Source: Undaria pinnatifida (Eukaryota; Sar; Phaeophyceae; Laminariales; Alariaceae). From it: 64,000 nucleotides of DNA. Shown here piece by piece: positions 1-11,864 of this stretch. The number at the start of each line of letters is the position of its first letter. The stretch's first letter is position 1. A program made the translations under genes and the position numbers. The stretch covers positions 8,977,584 through 9,041,583 of the forward strand of contig JABAKD010000019.1 of the NCBI GenBank assembly GCA_012845835.1, written 5' to 3'. The notes beneath the pieces are model-generated. The model searched no databases. It was not told the DNA's origin and was given only the letters and a program-made list of their open reading frames with translations.

Positions 1-1215
1 ACCAAGCACGTGATCATTTTCGTTCCCGTTATGTTAGAGCTGTTGTAGTTGTCGGGGGATTTCTGAACCGGGGATGGGACTCTATCTTCATCGTGTGCGA
101 CGGAACTGCCCCCCGTTGGCGGGCCTCCATCCTCCTAGGGCCGTTCTGCATTTTGGAGCTCAAATTAATCCACTATTAGTCGACGAGACTTGGGTTTCCA
201 CACCGTGCAGTGTTGACCGGGAAGAACTCGGTTTTATTCCCCGGGTGGCGCTGGCTCTTCATACGAGTCCCAGTCAATCAGCGATCGGTGGGTAAACTTG
301 GGATTTCCACACCGTGCCGCGCGGAGGTATCATTCCACGGGTGATGTCCGTTTTATTCCCCGGGCTGTCGGAGTTGTATATGTATGGATGGATTATGATC
401 CTTGGATGGGGCCCTATCGTCTCCGGGGGGGGGCATATTTTATGTACGAATCACAGCCAATTGGCGATCAGTCAAATAAGCCATGTGTTTGTTTTCGTCT
501 AAAGTTCGAGCATGAAACTCTTAACTGCCAAAATATCAAGTAATGTCTCGTGTTGTACCTACAAGAAGTGAGTGATCTATCACTGCAGCAGCAAGCAGCA
601 GCATGGTAATAGCATCCGAGGAGTTGGATAACGAAAGCAATAGACCGTGCCTTGCGCCTTGAACACCGTAAGGACGTCTCTCGGCGATCAGACTACACAC
701 AGACAGTCGGTCTGCGAGGCTAAGATATAGAGACTACTACCACCATTGGTAAAACATAAAAGTTGGTATTTAGGATAGCATTCGCTCAGCGCCCGCCTCC
801 CAGTGCCTACGTAGGGAACATGCAGCAGACATAGACAAGTAGTCACCTTGCTGGCCCAGGATACTTGATTGAGTCAAACATAAAATGAGACAACATGTCC
901 TGTCGTGGCCAAACTAGAGGATCAGTCGGCGTGGGCCCGGCTCGATCGCAATCTGATGGCGCTCGGAATCGGTTTCGCATAAGAAATGGCTGTAAGCAGT
1001 TCACTACTACTGGCCTTTGTCGAACTCTTGGCAATTCTCTACGTACTTTGTACGCGTAGACTATGTTTGTGGTAACAGTATTTACTCTTTTGAATATTTA
1101 ATCGAACAAGTCGAAGTGCCGCCCTGCCATACCCGTACCATGGGCGCCCGCGAATGGCGAATGCCGGAGGACAAGATGGGCCCTCGCCTGTGTTATAAAC
1201 CCACGTGAAGTAATT
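1..1215 (+). repeat. Dispersed repeat R-D, copy 1 (partial)
   Basis: This stretch aligns along its length, with divergence, to 9,600-11,150. It aligns in reverse to 34,250-35,430. Landmarks are the phrases around 'accggggatggga', 'ccacaccgtg' and 'cggaggtatc' in the first 400 bases, and the 'tcgaacaagtcgaagtgc' block near 1,105. No long open frame is shared between copies, so the short ORFs here are not genes. The left end runs off the window. Confidence 0.75.
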
Positions 1216-1964
1216 TATATATAGTTGGCAAGCAATGATCCCACTTGGCGGAACCCTCGCTTTTCCTCAACTTGATGAACCGCACACTTTTGTCGCTTAC
1301 CCATGGCGCGCATACTAGTGCACGGAGCAACTCCGGGCATTATTACGCCGCGGCAAAGACCTGCTCGTTGTACATGTAATTTGGCATATTAATATCCTAC
1401 TGAGACTGTTTTATGTACAAAATATCAGTTGTCAAGCCGTTGTGTTTTTCTTTTCAAGACTTCAGAAATGTCGTATGCCATGTGCGACCTATACCGCGCA
1501 AACGTCAAATTAGATATACCCTCACAGGGAAATATCGGTCGTCAGCACTCTGGTGGTGTTTGGTCGTTTTCCCTGTCCAGGAGTCCGACGCCACGGCTTT
1601 GCCAGGAGAATGTTCACCCCTCTCTCCATCGATCTCCACCACCGCTTGTCGTCTTGGCCGGTCCGATGATGGCAAAAATAGACCGCACGCTACCGTCGAG
1701 CTTGCCTGGTGCAAAAGGCACCACTCCATGTACGCACCACAAGCCTTGCCATATGCATCCGTATCCCCTGCTTAAAGTGGCCGGCATGGACAGGAGTGCA
1801 AACGCTGCCCGCAGCTTGCCGCCAATGGCCATTGCCAGAATACCAGAGGCCAGCGGCTCAGGCTTCTGAAACCATGGTTTTGTTGTAGACCTGTCTATAT
1901 ATTGAACAAGTGCGTCTTTTATATGGGGTAAAAAGCAAAAAGTTGCGCTATTAATGTTGTCTGT
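1216..1964. other. Stretch with no recognised gene
   Basis: Several overlapping ORFs of 60-146 codons lie on both strands around 1,413-1,967. None shows a recognisable domain, and they shadow one another. I see no repeat match elsewhere in the window for this stretch. Confidence 0.4.
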
Positions 1965-2290
1965 CATCGGGGTGGTGCAGTGAGTAAAGGCGGTCGCCCC
2001 AGAGGCGTATCACGTTATCCTCGAGCCTGGCATAGGTCAGTTTCGTGAGTTGGAGCCCCGCCGAGTGCATACTCGTATAAATTCGTTGGGACTTTTTCTT
2101 GTGCACAACTTGACTTGCGGAAAGCGCGAAAGCGTGAGTTAGCAACAGCACTCGATGAAAAATCAACAAGCAGTGGGATTGCTGAACCCAATGCGCGATA
2201 AAAATTGAAGGCAAGAACCGGGGGGAAGAAGGGACGACACCTGTGACCACGGCATGTCCAGAAGCTGGAAAGTAAATGTGTAATAAAAGA
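1965..2290 (+). mobile_element. tRNA-derived SINE, family 1, copy A
   Basis: The head has a tRNA-like A box (TGGTGCAGTGAG at about 1,972) and a B-box-like GTGAGTTGGAGCCCC near 2,045. The body then matches 29,705-30,030 over about 300 bases, including 'gcgcgataaaaattgaaggc' and 'ctgtgacca'. In copy B the B box is nearly canonical (GAGTTCGAATCC). The 3' part holds TGTGACCAC followed by TAAATGTG and an A-rich tail. That resembles the LINE 3' ends in this window, which fits a SINE mobilised by a partner LINE. Confidence 0.7.
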
Positions 2291-2551
2291 AGGAAGAAAA
2301 AAATAAAATAGGTGTCGCTTGGTGTTGGTGGGGACTGGAAACACGGACTCGTAGACACCGCACGGCAGAGCAGCGCTGGGTACAGACTGCTGTGTTTCAC
2401 GGTGCGTGAATCACCCGACTTTTTTTTTGTGTGGCTATAGGTTATGTGCTGACTTGTCGAAGGAGAAGTAAACGTGACGACCAATACAAAATAGCTTGAC
2501 CTCGCGTATGGGGGTATTCAAAAACATTTAAAAATACGCTTCATTCAGCTG

Positions 2552-3838
2552 TGTGAGTTGTCTTCATATTAAACCATTATTTCTACCCAACGACATCATC
2601 AGTACACCCAGAGTTCCGTGCTGATTCTTCATCCTAGAGAAAGATACAAATTCTGTGGTCACAGACTGCTGTGAAAAGAGTAAACCCGACAGTCGCAATT
2701 CATCAAGGTAAAACAAGTCAAGTGTTAGCGCACGGGGTACGAGAACACAACAAAATCAGGCAAACCATGAAAAAAGTGAGGCAAAGGAAAGAATACAAAG
2801 CAGAACAAACGACAGGTAGGTGTTGTGAAGAATATGACGCAAGAAGATCGGAAAGGAAAGGAAAGGTTGCAATTGCCTGCCAGAGGAGCACCATACGTGC
2901 TGAAGAAGAACTGATACGACCTTTTGCACGGACAAAAAAACACAAAGAAGATAACTGCTGTTGCGCGGAAAAAACAAGGCGGAGAAGATAACTGCTGTTT
3001 CACGCGGACGGAAACCATAACACGAGGAGGAAGATACCGGCATGAGGCCGGTGGGCAGGGACGTAAGGGAGCAAACAAAAAAGAAAAAAAAGAAAAAGAA
3101 AACGACAGCAAGTCATTGCTGTCGCTTTCGCGCTCCCCCCATTGAACTCAACAATAACGATCAAACAAAGCAGACACTACCACTCGCTGTATAGAGTTCA
3201 AGGCTATTGTTGTAGCAGCACGCCCTCCACTAAATTAGTTAGTCGACCTGGTACCTTCCCACACTATCTTCCATTTCGTTTCTACATTCATCTACAGCTG
3301 TATCAGTACGGCTGCTTCTCCCCCCCCGTGCCCCCACGGTTTTCCTTGGTTGCTGCTTTTCGCATCTTCTGCTATGAGGCGTTGCCAGCTCTTCTCCGCC
3401 TCGCCTCTGTCCCACCTCGTCATGAAGCGGTCCGCCGCGTCGACGATCCCCCGATGTCAGGTCCCCCGCTTCTTAGCCGCCCTCGGCCATAGCACAGTCT
3501 CTACTCCGAACAGCAGAGGGGAGCTATCCGTGGACCTCTCGGTTGCTTCGAAAACCCTGATGCCGTCTACCAGAGACTGGGCCCAGTTCTTTTCTGGTCG
3601 GCCTCATGCGTTCACCCCACCCGACATCATGCGTTCACCCCACCCGACATCGTCCCGAACATGACGCGATGGGTCAGTCGCTCATTGCTCGTCGGTTGTA
3701 CGGCTCCCGCAAAGAGGAGGCGTCGTTTGCGGATGGTCGTCTCAACGCTCTTACATTGTTCCTTCTTGAGAGACTTGGCGTACGACATGCGGTGGTCGGC
3801 GCGCTGTCAGCGCTGACAGCCAATGACCCTTTTACTTA
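2552..3838 (-). mobile_element. Degraded 5'-truncated LINE (older subfamily) with its 3' end
   Basis: Read on the minus strand, 3,838 to 3,240 is homologous to the C-terminal coding part of the LINE at 13,203-16,136. Both have the same 'TTIRKRR' and 'FAGA' peptide words, and the same ending, VGRYQVD here against VARYQAD there. Several stops and frame breaks are present, so it is not functional. An A/G-rich UTR follows. The terminal ~115 bases (2,555-2,672) are the diverged counterpart of the young LINE's 3' end. A 23-bp tandem duplication at about 3,604-3,649 lies in the coding remnant. Confidence 0.75.
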
Positions 3839-3867
3839 GGAGGAGGTTGTGGTGTGCCGTTCGGAAT

Positions 3868-4085
3868 TTAGAGCTGTGAGATCGACCAAAAAAGAATTTG
3901 TGATAAATACTCAGCTTTGCAAGCTACGTGTGATACTTCGATCGCGCGTGTTTCGGGGTGTGTATACCCTCGTGAAGGATACAGATCGGTGATTCCCCTT
4001 CTAATGCCAGAGTCAACAGGACTAAGACGTCCAGCCTTGTTCTGCGCACGGGAACTGTACAACCCGCGTTGAGGGGGACACAACC
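3868..4085 (+). repeat. Family B repeat, diverged copy
   Basis: It follows the family B order: 'gctgtgagatcga', 'ctttgcaagct', 'gtgtgatact.cgatcgcgcg', a 'gtcaacagg' block and 'gagggggaca'. Identity is clearly lower than in the copies at 16.3, 31.6 and 37.7 kb. Confidence 0.65.
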
Positions 4086-4244
4086 AGAGACATATTGTGG
4101 AGTGCGGTGGGGATGTTGTGATGTCAGAAGAAGGAGCCGGCGCTCCCCCGGTGTCCCATAGTAGACCCCGTAGCTATTGAGGTCGAATCAGAAGGTCTAA
4201 AAGACGCGTGCCATTAATACTTAGTACGATGGAGGTCTTTTTTT

Positions 4245-6120
4245 CAATGTTCAGGTCGGGACGGGTTTTATTGTCGAGGCGCAACGGGATGGGAATACAA
4301 TGTGCCGCGATACTTTGGCCGGTTTGCCGCGACTCAAGTTTTTTGCCGGTACCGCCTTCGCGGTATCCGGGACAATCTAAATATGCTGGTACATTTTCGC
4401 CGGGAACGCAACATGCCGTGACCGCCTTCAGCGGTACCCGGTACAGCGAAATGTGCCGGTACTTTTTCGCCGGGAATGCAATATGCCGGAAATTGATGCG
4501 AATGAAGTAAACCAGCTATTAGTAGCTAGCCTAACCGGTAGAATGGTTGGCTTTGCAAGATCAGAGGGGGACGGTTGCACCCGAACCAGGCACAGACACC
4601 TCGGCCGACGCGGCCCCTGCACTACTTTCAGCACTGGGGTTCCCATCCGAAGCGCTCATTGTTCTGCTGGACCGCACACGCTAAAAGGTGTGGGCAGGTG
4701 GCTGGTGTTGGTCTGCACGGCTGCCGTCCACCCAACCAATAAAAAATTGGTCTGCCCAAAAATAACCTGCCTCGAACCAAAAAAAAAAAAAAAAATGGAA
4801 CTCACAGCACCGAAACAAAAAACTTGGGCAGAATGAATGGAATGTGTGTGTGTGTGTGTTCTTCACATTAAACCGTTCTTCCACTCGTCGACATCCAGCA
4901 CACCCAGTGTCCGTACTGATTCTTCACCCTAGAAAGATCAGCTCTGTGGTCACAAGCTACGACACAGAGATAATGCATCGTAATGCATTCGACAACGCAA
5001 TGTCATGCCCTAGTACTGGGTACGACAGGCACAACATACATACGTCAGCAACAGAAATACATTGGAAGAGAGAAATACGAAATAAACAAAAACAAAAACA
5101 AAAACAAAAAACAAAAACAAAATGAGAAAACAAATAAAACAAAGATAAAAAGAAACAAAAAATGAAACAAACAAAATGAAGGGGAAATCGAAGAAACAAC
5201 CCAACCGGAAAGGAGAGCCAAAGCTCGGAAAAGAAACATACCAGGTAATAAAATGAAAAAAAATAAAGTAAAGTAAAACCAAAATAAGATAATCCAAACA
5301 CGAGCCAAAAACCTGGACACGCAAGGAGGGAACAAAGGGGAAAAAAATACCCCAGAAAAAGACGAAAAGTGCTATGTACCTACTAGTCGGCCTGGTACCT
5401 TGCTACCCTGTCTGCCATCTCCTTCCTGCCTTCGTCCACCGCGGTCTCCCTTCTATTCCTCCTGTTGCCCCCCCGGCCCCCATTCCCTTGGACGGCTTTC
5501 CTTCTACTCCTCCTGTTTCCCCCCCGCCCCCCTTTGTGTTCTTCTCATTAAACCAAAATACCTGAGCAAAAAACTTGGTATCCAGCTGCACTAAATCTCG
5601 TGTTGCCGGGCCGTCGAGTTTCCTGCAGGCCAATGAAGTCACAGCCGGAATAAAAACGGTCGAAAGAATGAAAAAAAAATGTTTGGAAGGAAACGAACCC
5701 CGCTCTTAGATCTTATTATAGAGTTACATATCATCTCCCAGACCACTCGGCCAGTGAAGAAGTGCACGAAATCTCGGCAATCCATTATTATACCGGTACT
5801 TTTTTGCCGGGATTTCAATATGCCGGTACTTTTTGGGCGGTATCCGGTACTCTGAAATGAGCCGGTACTTTTTTGTCGGGATTGCAATATGCCGGTACCC
5901 GTTGGGCGGTATCCGGGACTCGAAAATCACGTGGGTTCATCCGGGCCCTAGTGCCATTTGTCGGGATATTTTAAACGGTTACCGGGACTGCGTTTTTTGC
6001 CTGTACCGCCTTCGTCGGTATCCGAGACCACCTAAATATGCCGGGACATGCCGGTATCTCGGATCCCGCTTACCCGAGGGTGGGATTTTGACGTCGGGAT
6101 TTATCCCGACCTGAACCCTG
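4245..6120. mobile_element. hAT-like MITE 1, interrupted by a LINE tail
   Basis: The left terminus CAATGTTCAGGTCGGGA (4,245-4,261) pairs with the reverse complement of the right terminus, CAGGGTTCAGGTCGGGA (6,104-6,120), over 17 bases with two differences. The flanking 8-mers are similar but not identical (CTTTTTTT and CATTTTTC), as expected for an old 8-bp duplication. Both halves are packed with copies of a degenerate motif built on GCCGGTACTTTTT, GCGGTATCCGG and GCAATATGCCGG. Subterminal repeats of this kind are typical of hAT elements. There is no transposase frame. Without the LINE insertion at 4,843-5,566 the element is about 1.15 kb. Confidence 0.6.
4843..5566 (-). mobile_element. 5'-truncated LINE copy (3' end only), nested in MITE 1
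   Basis: On the minus strand this matches the terminal ~720 bases of the LINE at 12,115-16,136. It ends in TTTAATGTGAAGAACACACAC, seen on the plus strand as a TG microsatellite followed by TTCTTCACATTAAA. The 5' break lies just past the junction between the two 3' modules. A 12-bp direct repeat CAAAAAACTTGG occurs at 4,816-4,827 and 5,567-5,578. The right copy abuts the element, but about 15 extra bases separate the left copy from the CA tail. Confidence 0.85.
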
Positions 6121-6479
6121 CATTTTTCTGCATATATATACGTGTACTGTTTTCTGAATCACGGGGCGCAACAAAGTCATCAGTCATTCTTGTTTTATCA
6201 TCATCACCATCGGGTTGCGCTTTCAGTTTGCTCAAAATCACTTTTTTTTCGGTTGAGGTGTGGAGCCCATAAAGTGACCACACCGTCAGAAAACCAATGG
6301 GGCGCAACTCTTATGTACAGCAGTATCCTCGGTTCAGAGTCACAAGGGACTCTTTCTTACAATTCACCGGCCGAAATCACGAAAGCGTAAGTCAGCGAAA
6401 TTCGATGCATATCGACGAGCGCACAATGTGATGGCGTGATACGCTGAAAAGTGAGAAAATACGCTGATCCCTTTTCATT

Positions 6480-7172
6480 TTTGTGCGTCATCCCATTTCA
6501 TCCCATTTATTATCCTCGCACTACCCTTTCTTGCCCTCCCTCCTGCCTAGTAGAAACTCAGAACCGGGGTCAAATAGCGGGCCCTGTTTCTCTCACCCCA
6601 CCAGATTGCGATTGGTGCCTTCCCGTGCCACCTCTCTACCCCTATGCTCCCACCGACGTCTTCTCCCTACTGCTACTGCTGTTGCTGTCGCTGCTGCGTG
6701 GGCGCTACTCTCTTTTTCCTCTACCGGTTGTTGTGTCCGATACTCGCTGCTGGTGTGCTGCTGGTGTGCTACGTTGTTGCTGCTGAGGTCCTCCTATTTC
6801 CCGCTATTCCTTCCCCTGGAACCACCCCGCCCCCCCTATGCTACCCGGTTCTCCGATATTTCCTCTTCGTTCCGCCAAACTCCAGACTGTTCCGACATTC
6901 TTACATTTCTCTCACCCCACCACGGTACGTGCCTTCATTTTTATCGCGAGAAGAGTTTCAGCATTTTCTTCCCTCGTCGACTAGAGAAGAATTGTACCTG
7001 CCCACGCCGCTGCTATTGATAGGCGCTCTCAGCAGTTGACCCTTTTCGGTGCGTTTTTGCAAAAATATTCAAAATCTCACCACGGTGCGGGAATGGAACT
7101 CAACTCAGGGACCAACAATATCTAGTAGTATTCGAGGGTAACCGCTAGACCACCGGGGCGACCGGATTTCTA
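6480..7172 (-). mobile_element. tRNA-derived SINE, family 2, copy 1
   Basis: Read on the minus strand from 7,172, the element starts with GGTCGCCCCGGTGGTCTAG, which contains an A box (TGGTCTAGCGG). A weak B-box-like GAGTTCCATTCCC lies about 55 bases further on. The body has 'ctcttctcgcgataaaaatg', 'gggcccgcta' and 'ggataataaatggga' blocks, shared with 23,307-24,480, 36,280-36,661 and 43,255-43,810. The strings of small ORFs on the opposite strand (6,451-7,039) are shadows of this repeat. Confidence 0.7.
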
Positions 7173-7195
7173 TTACGTGTGTGTTGGCTTCGCAC

Positions 7196-7300
7196 TATTA
7201 ATAAACCGTTATTTCTATTCTGTGTACCCAACGACATCATCATCAATCAGTACACCGTGCTGATTCTTCATCCTAAACAGATGCAAATTCTGTCGTCACC
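7196..7300 (-). repeat. LINE 3'-end fragment (older subfamily)
   Basis: About 105 bases match the terminal block of the degraded LINE at 2,555-2,672. They have 'aataaaccgttattt', 'cccaacgacatcatcat', 'gtgctgattcttcatcct' and 'attctg.cgtcac'. A short SINE-1-like 3' piece ('gaagaaggga', 'ctgtgaccac') follows at about 7,325-7,372. From there to 7,865 I see nothing recognisable. Confidence 0.65.
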
Positions 7301-7867
7301 TATCTATCCGCGATGAAAATGAACGGAAAAGCACCGGGGGAAGAAGGGAAAGGGAAGACCCTGTGACCACGATGGTTTGTGTGCAAATGGTCGCTGAGGG
7401 TAAATAATCATCTTACGACTTCAGCTGGAGAATAACCGGTAAACCTCAGAATATTACCAAACAAAGTTGGTGAGAGACGCCCGTATATGAGGACTCTGGT
7501 GCCCCGACGTACTGTATCGTCCGTCAAAAGAGGCAACATAATGTACTTCGCCTTCTTGCATGTTTTGGTCATCCCTTTGAAATCTCTCATCTATCTTTTA
7601 GCTGTCAATCGTTACTCTTTTATTCAGTCGGGCAGATATTGAGAAAGTACCGTGAGGTCGGAGGAAACAGAAAAGAAGGCATGTGAATGAAGACCATTTA
7701 TTTATCAATTATCTACTAATAACGCAAAAATTATTGGATCCCTAATTTCAAGGGGTTTATCTCGAAACCGTAGGTAGGTGTGACCCTAAAGTGGCTAAAC
7801 ACCTACCTGATAATATAACAACGCCTTTGGCTCCATGGAAAATACAGGGCGTACAAAATCGTATAGT

Positions 7868-8150
7868 GTGTGTGTGTGTGTGTTCTTCACATTAAACCGT
7901 TCTTCTACTCGTCGACATCCAGCACACCCAGTGTCCGTACTGATTCTTCACCCTAGAAAGATCAGCTCTGTGGTCACAAGCCACGACACAGAGAGAATGC
8001 ATCGTAATGCATTCGACAACGCAATGTCATGCCCTAGTACTGGGTACGACAGGCACAACATACATACGTCAGCAACAGAAATACATTGGAAGAGAGAAAT
8101 ACGAAATAAACAAAAACAAAAACAAAAACAAAAACAAAAACAAAAAATAG
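7868..8150 (-). mobile_element. Short 5'-truncated LINE tail
   Basis: About 280 bases are nearly identical to the last part of the young LINE, from the TG/CA microsatellite through the CAAAAA-repeat tract, where the copy breaks off. The flanks show no convincing duplication. Confidence 0.85.
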
Positions 8151-8309
8151 TACCTAATGTACACAGGAACTGCACACGCAGAAACAACAAAAATGTGTAG
8201 ACACAACCAACTGTGTGTGGTACTGTTGTAGTACTTGGGGTGCTACCTGCGTACAGTCTTAATGATCGTCTCAATCAATGCACGCCGAACTAGGTGATGT
8301 AATAGCTGA

Positions 8310-9005
8310 GCAAGCAAAAGTGTTTTATAAAAAATATAGAAATACACTCCATCCAGCTGTGAGATCGAAGATTTTGTCGAAACCCATCTTTGCGAGCTGT
8401 GTGTGATACTCCGATCGCGCGTTTTACGGGTTGTGTGTCTGCATTAGGGTTATAGGTCGGCGACTCCCCTTGCAACTATAGTGCCGCTTTCAGGGTCAAC
8501 AGGGTGATGATGGTAGTCAGTCTGTACACGGAAACTACAAAACCCGTTTTTAAGGGGGACAAAATTTGACAAAAATCTGTGGAAGGAAATGCATCAGTTT
8601 ATCAAGTGTATCCTGTAAGTCGTATAACCGGTGAGGGGAGGGCGTGGGGGGCTGGGTTTGAACAAGAGCGAGCGTGTTGGGGGGGGGGGGGGACTCAATC
8701 TGTGCGTGGACACTATACATCTTTAAGGGGATACATCTGACGGTTTTGGAAGGAAAGCACCAGTTTGTCATGTATGTATATCCTGTAACGTACAACCAGT
8801 GAGGAGTGGGCGGAGTGTTCAAGGGGGTGGGGGGGCGAGGGGGTTGGGGCAAGAAGGATTATTACAGCTTTAGGTCTCATAGATGTAGAGGTTTGCTGTA
8901 CGCGTGGTGCTAGGTCTAGGCAATGGTGCGGGTGGTGGGGAAGGAGGGGGCGTTGGAGTGTGATGGGAAAACCCATGCTCAGGGTCGGCTTGCTCGCGTG
9001 GCCCA
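8310..9005 (+). repeat. Family B repeat, long G-rich copy
   Basis: It begins with the AT-rich 'atacactcc.agctgtgagatcgaa' head. It continues through 'ctttgcgagctgtgtgtgatactccgatcgcgcg', then two related submodules with 'ggaaactata' and 'caccagtttgtcat'. G-runs of 10 or more separate them, the longest near 8,679. The last block carries 'cgcgtggtgctaggtctagg'. Confidence 0.75.
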
Positions 9006-9019
9006 TTTTCAGCGATTGT

Positions 9020-11700
9020 TTTTAGTGCCACATAAGGGACAACAAATAAGAGGTGATTATTCGGGCAGCAAGTATTCCATGATCATTCGGCCTTTAGTCT
9101 ATGCTTGTGAGTCGAATAAAACACGCACTGTTTGGGCCTGAAATAATATCGGGCTTTTTTCCACGGTTGGTTGGTTATGCTCGATCGAGTCGTGCCAGTC
9201 TTAGTTCCACATATCACTATGTCGTTTTTCTTTGAACATCCCATTTTTGTTTGAAATCCATTGCGTTTATAAACCGGGGGCCCAGAATCCTGCATACAAA
9301 TGGCTCTAATTTGTCCATTTATATTGCGTTTGGTGGCTGTTCAAGCAGTGTTTCTCGTCCTCATCTTGAGCGTACTTGCTCGGCACGCCCACCTGATATA
9401 CGCTCAAAGTCGCAATTTTTGTGCGACCTATCATGCAAAAAACCTATTGAACTGCGCTCGCATTGCAAATGTTTGCCGTTTGCGAGAAGTGTGCGAGGAA
9501 AACCAAGTCGGTCAAAATGATTGTGCGATTACTGGGTCAAAGACTGCCAGCCAATCACGAGAAATAAGCCAATGAAGTAGGGATTGACACGCCGTGCGGG
9601 GAGGTGTATCGACCAGGGAGATCATCATTATGGTTCCCGTGTTGTTGGAGCTGTAAAGATTCGGAGGATTTCTGAACCGGCGATGGGGACCCATTTCCCC
9701 CGTGTGCGACGGAACTGCCCTCCATTGGTTGGTGAGCCTCTGCCATCCTCCTACTAGGGTGGGGGGCCGCTGTGGAGCTCAAACCAATCAGCGATTCTAG
9801 CCAATGGAACTGGGGTTTCCACACCGTGGGGGGTGGTGTCGACCCGAGATAACCCGGTTTTCTTCCCCCGTTTGTCTAATTTTTAGATATCTGAAATGGT
9901 CCCTGGACCGGGAATGGGACCCTATCGTCCCCGGGTGGAGCTGGTTCAATAATTTACGAACCCCAGCCAACAAGAGATCGGCCGGTCGGTGGCATTGGGG
10001 ATTTCCACACTGTGCGGGGAGGTATCAATCCTTTGACAATCCTTGTGATATATCCGTGTTCGTTCCCGCGGGTTGTCGGAGTTGTATATATATATATATA
10101 TATATATGTGGATGGATTGTGATTCTTGGAATGGACCCTATCGTCCCCAGATGACGGTTACTTTACGTACGATCTCCGGCCAATGAGCGACCAACAATCA
10201 GACAAAAAGGCTATAATACCAGGTATTATAAAGATCAAAATACACTCCAGCTGTGAGATCGAATATTTTGTCGAAACATATATTTGCAAGCTGTGCGTGA
10301 TACTCCAATCGCGCGTATTACGGGTTGTGTGTCCTCATTAAGGAGTAGGTCTTGTATGTCTTTATTTTCGTCTCAAACTCGACCGAACCTGAAGTTCTTA
10401 ACTACCAAATCCTTAGCTCAATGCTATCGCGTACGACTACGACGTACTAATATTTTATCGACCAGGCGAGAGTGGTCTACAGCAACAACAAGTAGCAGCA
10501 GCATGACAATAATCTCATTCGAGGAACTGAATGACGAAGGCAGCGACACCGTGTTTCACGCCTAAAAACCCGTCAGCAAGTCTCTCCATCACGATCACTA
10601 TATAGTCTACACACAAGAGACACAGCAGTCGCCGTCTGCGAGCCTCGGATCTAGATATTATGGTGCCATGCATGTACTACCAGAAGCTGGCTCAGTGCGC
10701 GCCTGTTAGTTGCTAGGTAAAAAAAAAAGCAGCACACACTCGGCCATCCCTCTGCAGGCTGGATGTTTGTCGAGACGGCGTCGAAACGTCAAGAAACGCA
10801 CTCAAAACGTCTCTTCGTGCCCAGACTAGAGGATGAGCCTGCGTGGGCTCGGACTTACCCGATCGAAATTTACACTATATGAAGCTCGGAATCGGATTCA
10901 CGCAAGAAACAGAGAAACGGAGGAAATGACTGAAGAAGTAAGTAGTCCACTGTTAATCCATATCAATATCTCGACAATAGTTTACTCTACAAGCGCAGGC
11001 TATGCGTTGAACAAGTGTGGTAACGGGTTTTACACTCTATCGAATCGAACAAGTCGAAGTGCTGCCCTGCCCTACCCGGAGCATGGGTACCGGCGAATGA
11101 CGGCACCCATGCGGAGCCCTTGTGCAATAAACAAAGATTAAGATAGGAGGCCTGTGTGTCATGGATTGAATATTTTCCCCCTCGTGTCCAAGGCAGGCGA
11201 CATCGCATGATAAACTATCACCTTGCTTTATTTACGCTGCGTATCTGTGTCTCCTGGTTTGTTACTTCACAGGTCATTGCTGTTGCTCTATTCATCGTTG
11301 TTGTTGTCGTTGTTGTTGTTCTCGAACATTAACTCGCATAATCAAGTCCGTGGTCACAGGCCAGGCTTTAGTCACTCTGGAGCTGAGGAATACCCCAGCG
11401 AAAAGACACAAACAAATCAAAGGTGGTACACGCATCTAGACTATGTCACAGCTGACGCAATTCATGCTTCCACCAGAAACATATAAAAAGTGAAATCGGG
11501 AGTCAGCCTACGATGTGCCAGGTCTGTACTGTGGTGCATACGTCTCACAACTCGCGCCTGGAAAAACCGACTAGATATACCGCTTGCCACCCAAGAAAGA
11601 CTACCGTGTACATATTGCACGTATTACCTATCTATCGCTACGCATACGCACGACAGACGCAAGTCGATTGGAAAAAAAAAAACAAAAGAAAAGATAAGAT
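9020..11700 (+). repeat. Dispersed repeat R-D, longest plus-strand copy
   Basis: This ~2.7-kb stretch aligns in reverse to 33,250-35,950 along its whole length. Parts also align to 1-1,215 (same strand) and to 39,186-39,707 plus 42,406-42,950 (reverse). The far right end, with 'cgcatacgcacgacagacgcaagtcgattgg' split over 11,640-11,670, recurs in reverse at 31,540-31,600. A TA microsatellite lies at 10,084-10,107, and a partial family B copy sits at 10,215-10,345. No frame is conserved between copies. Confidence 0.8.
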
Positions 11701-11864
11701 AAGTTATAGGAGGCATCGGCACGACACCAGTCTGGTCGTGCTGGATGTATGTATACAGAAGGGTGCAAATATCGGTTTAATGTCAACAACACACACCCGT
11801 TTGATATCGCTGATATAATAGCTCCTATTTGGCGCGCAATTCTCAATATTTATTTATGGAAGTA

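Noticed and set aside
4957-5335. Phe-rich and Lys/Gln-rich ORFs here and at 12.2-12.6, 28.1-28.5 and 53.4-53.8 kb
   Set aside because: They are translations of the T-rich/A-rich LINE 3' untranslated tract in its various copies.
7080-7172. Possible tRNA genes (also 1,965-2,060, 29,705-29,815, 36,600-36,661, 43,740-43,810)
   Set aside because: Only promoter boxes resemble a tRNA. No complete cloverleaf with an acceptor stem was found, and the copies are parts of longer dispersed repeats, so they are SINE heads.
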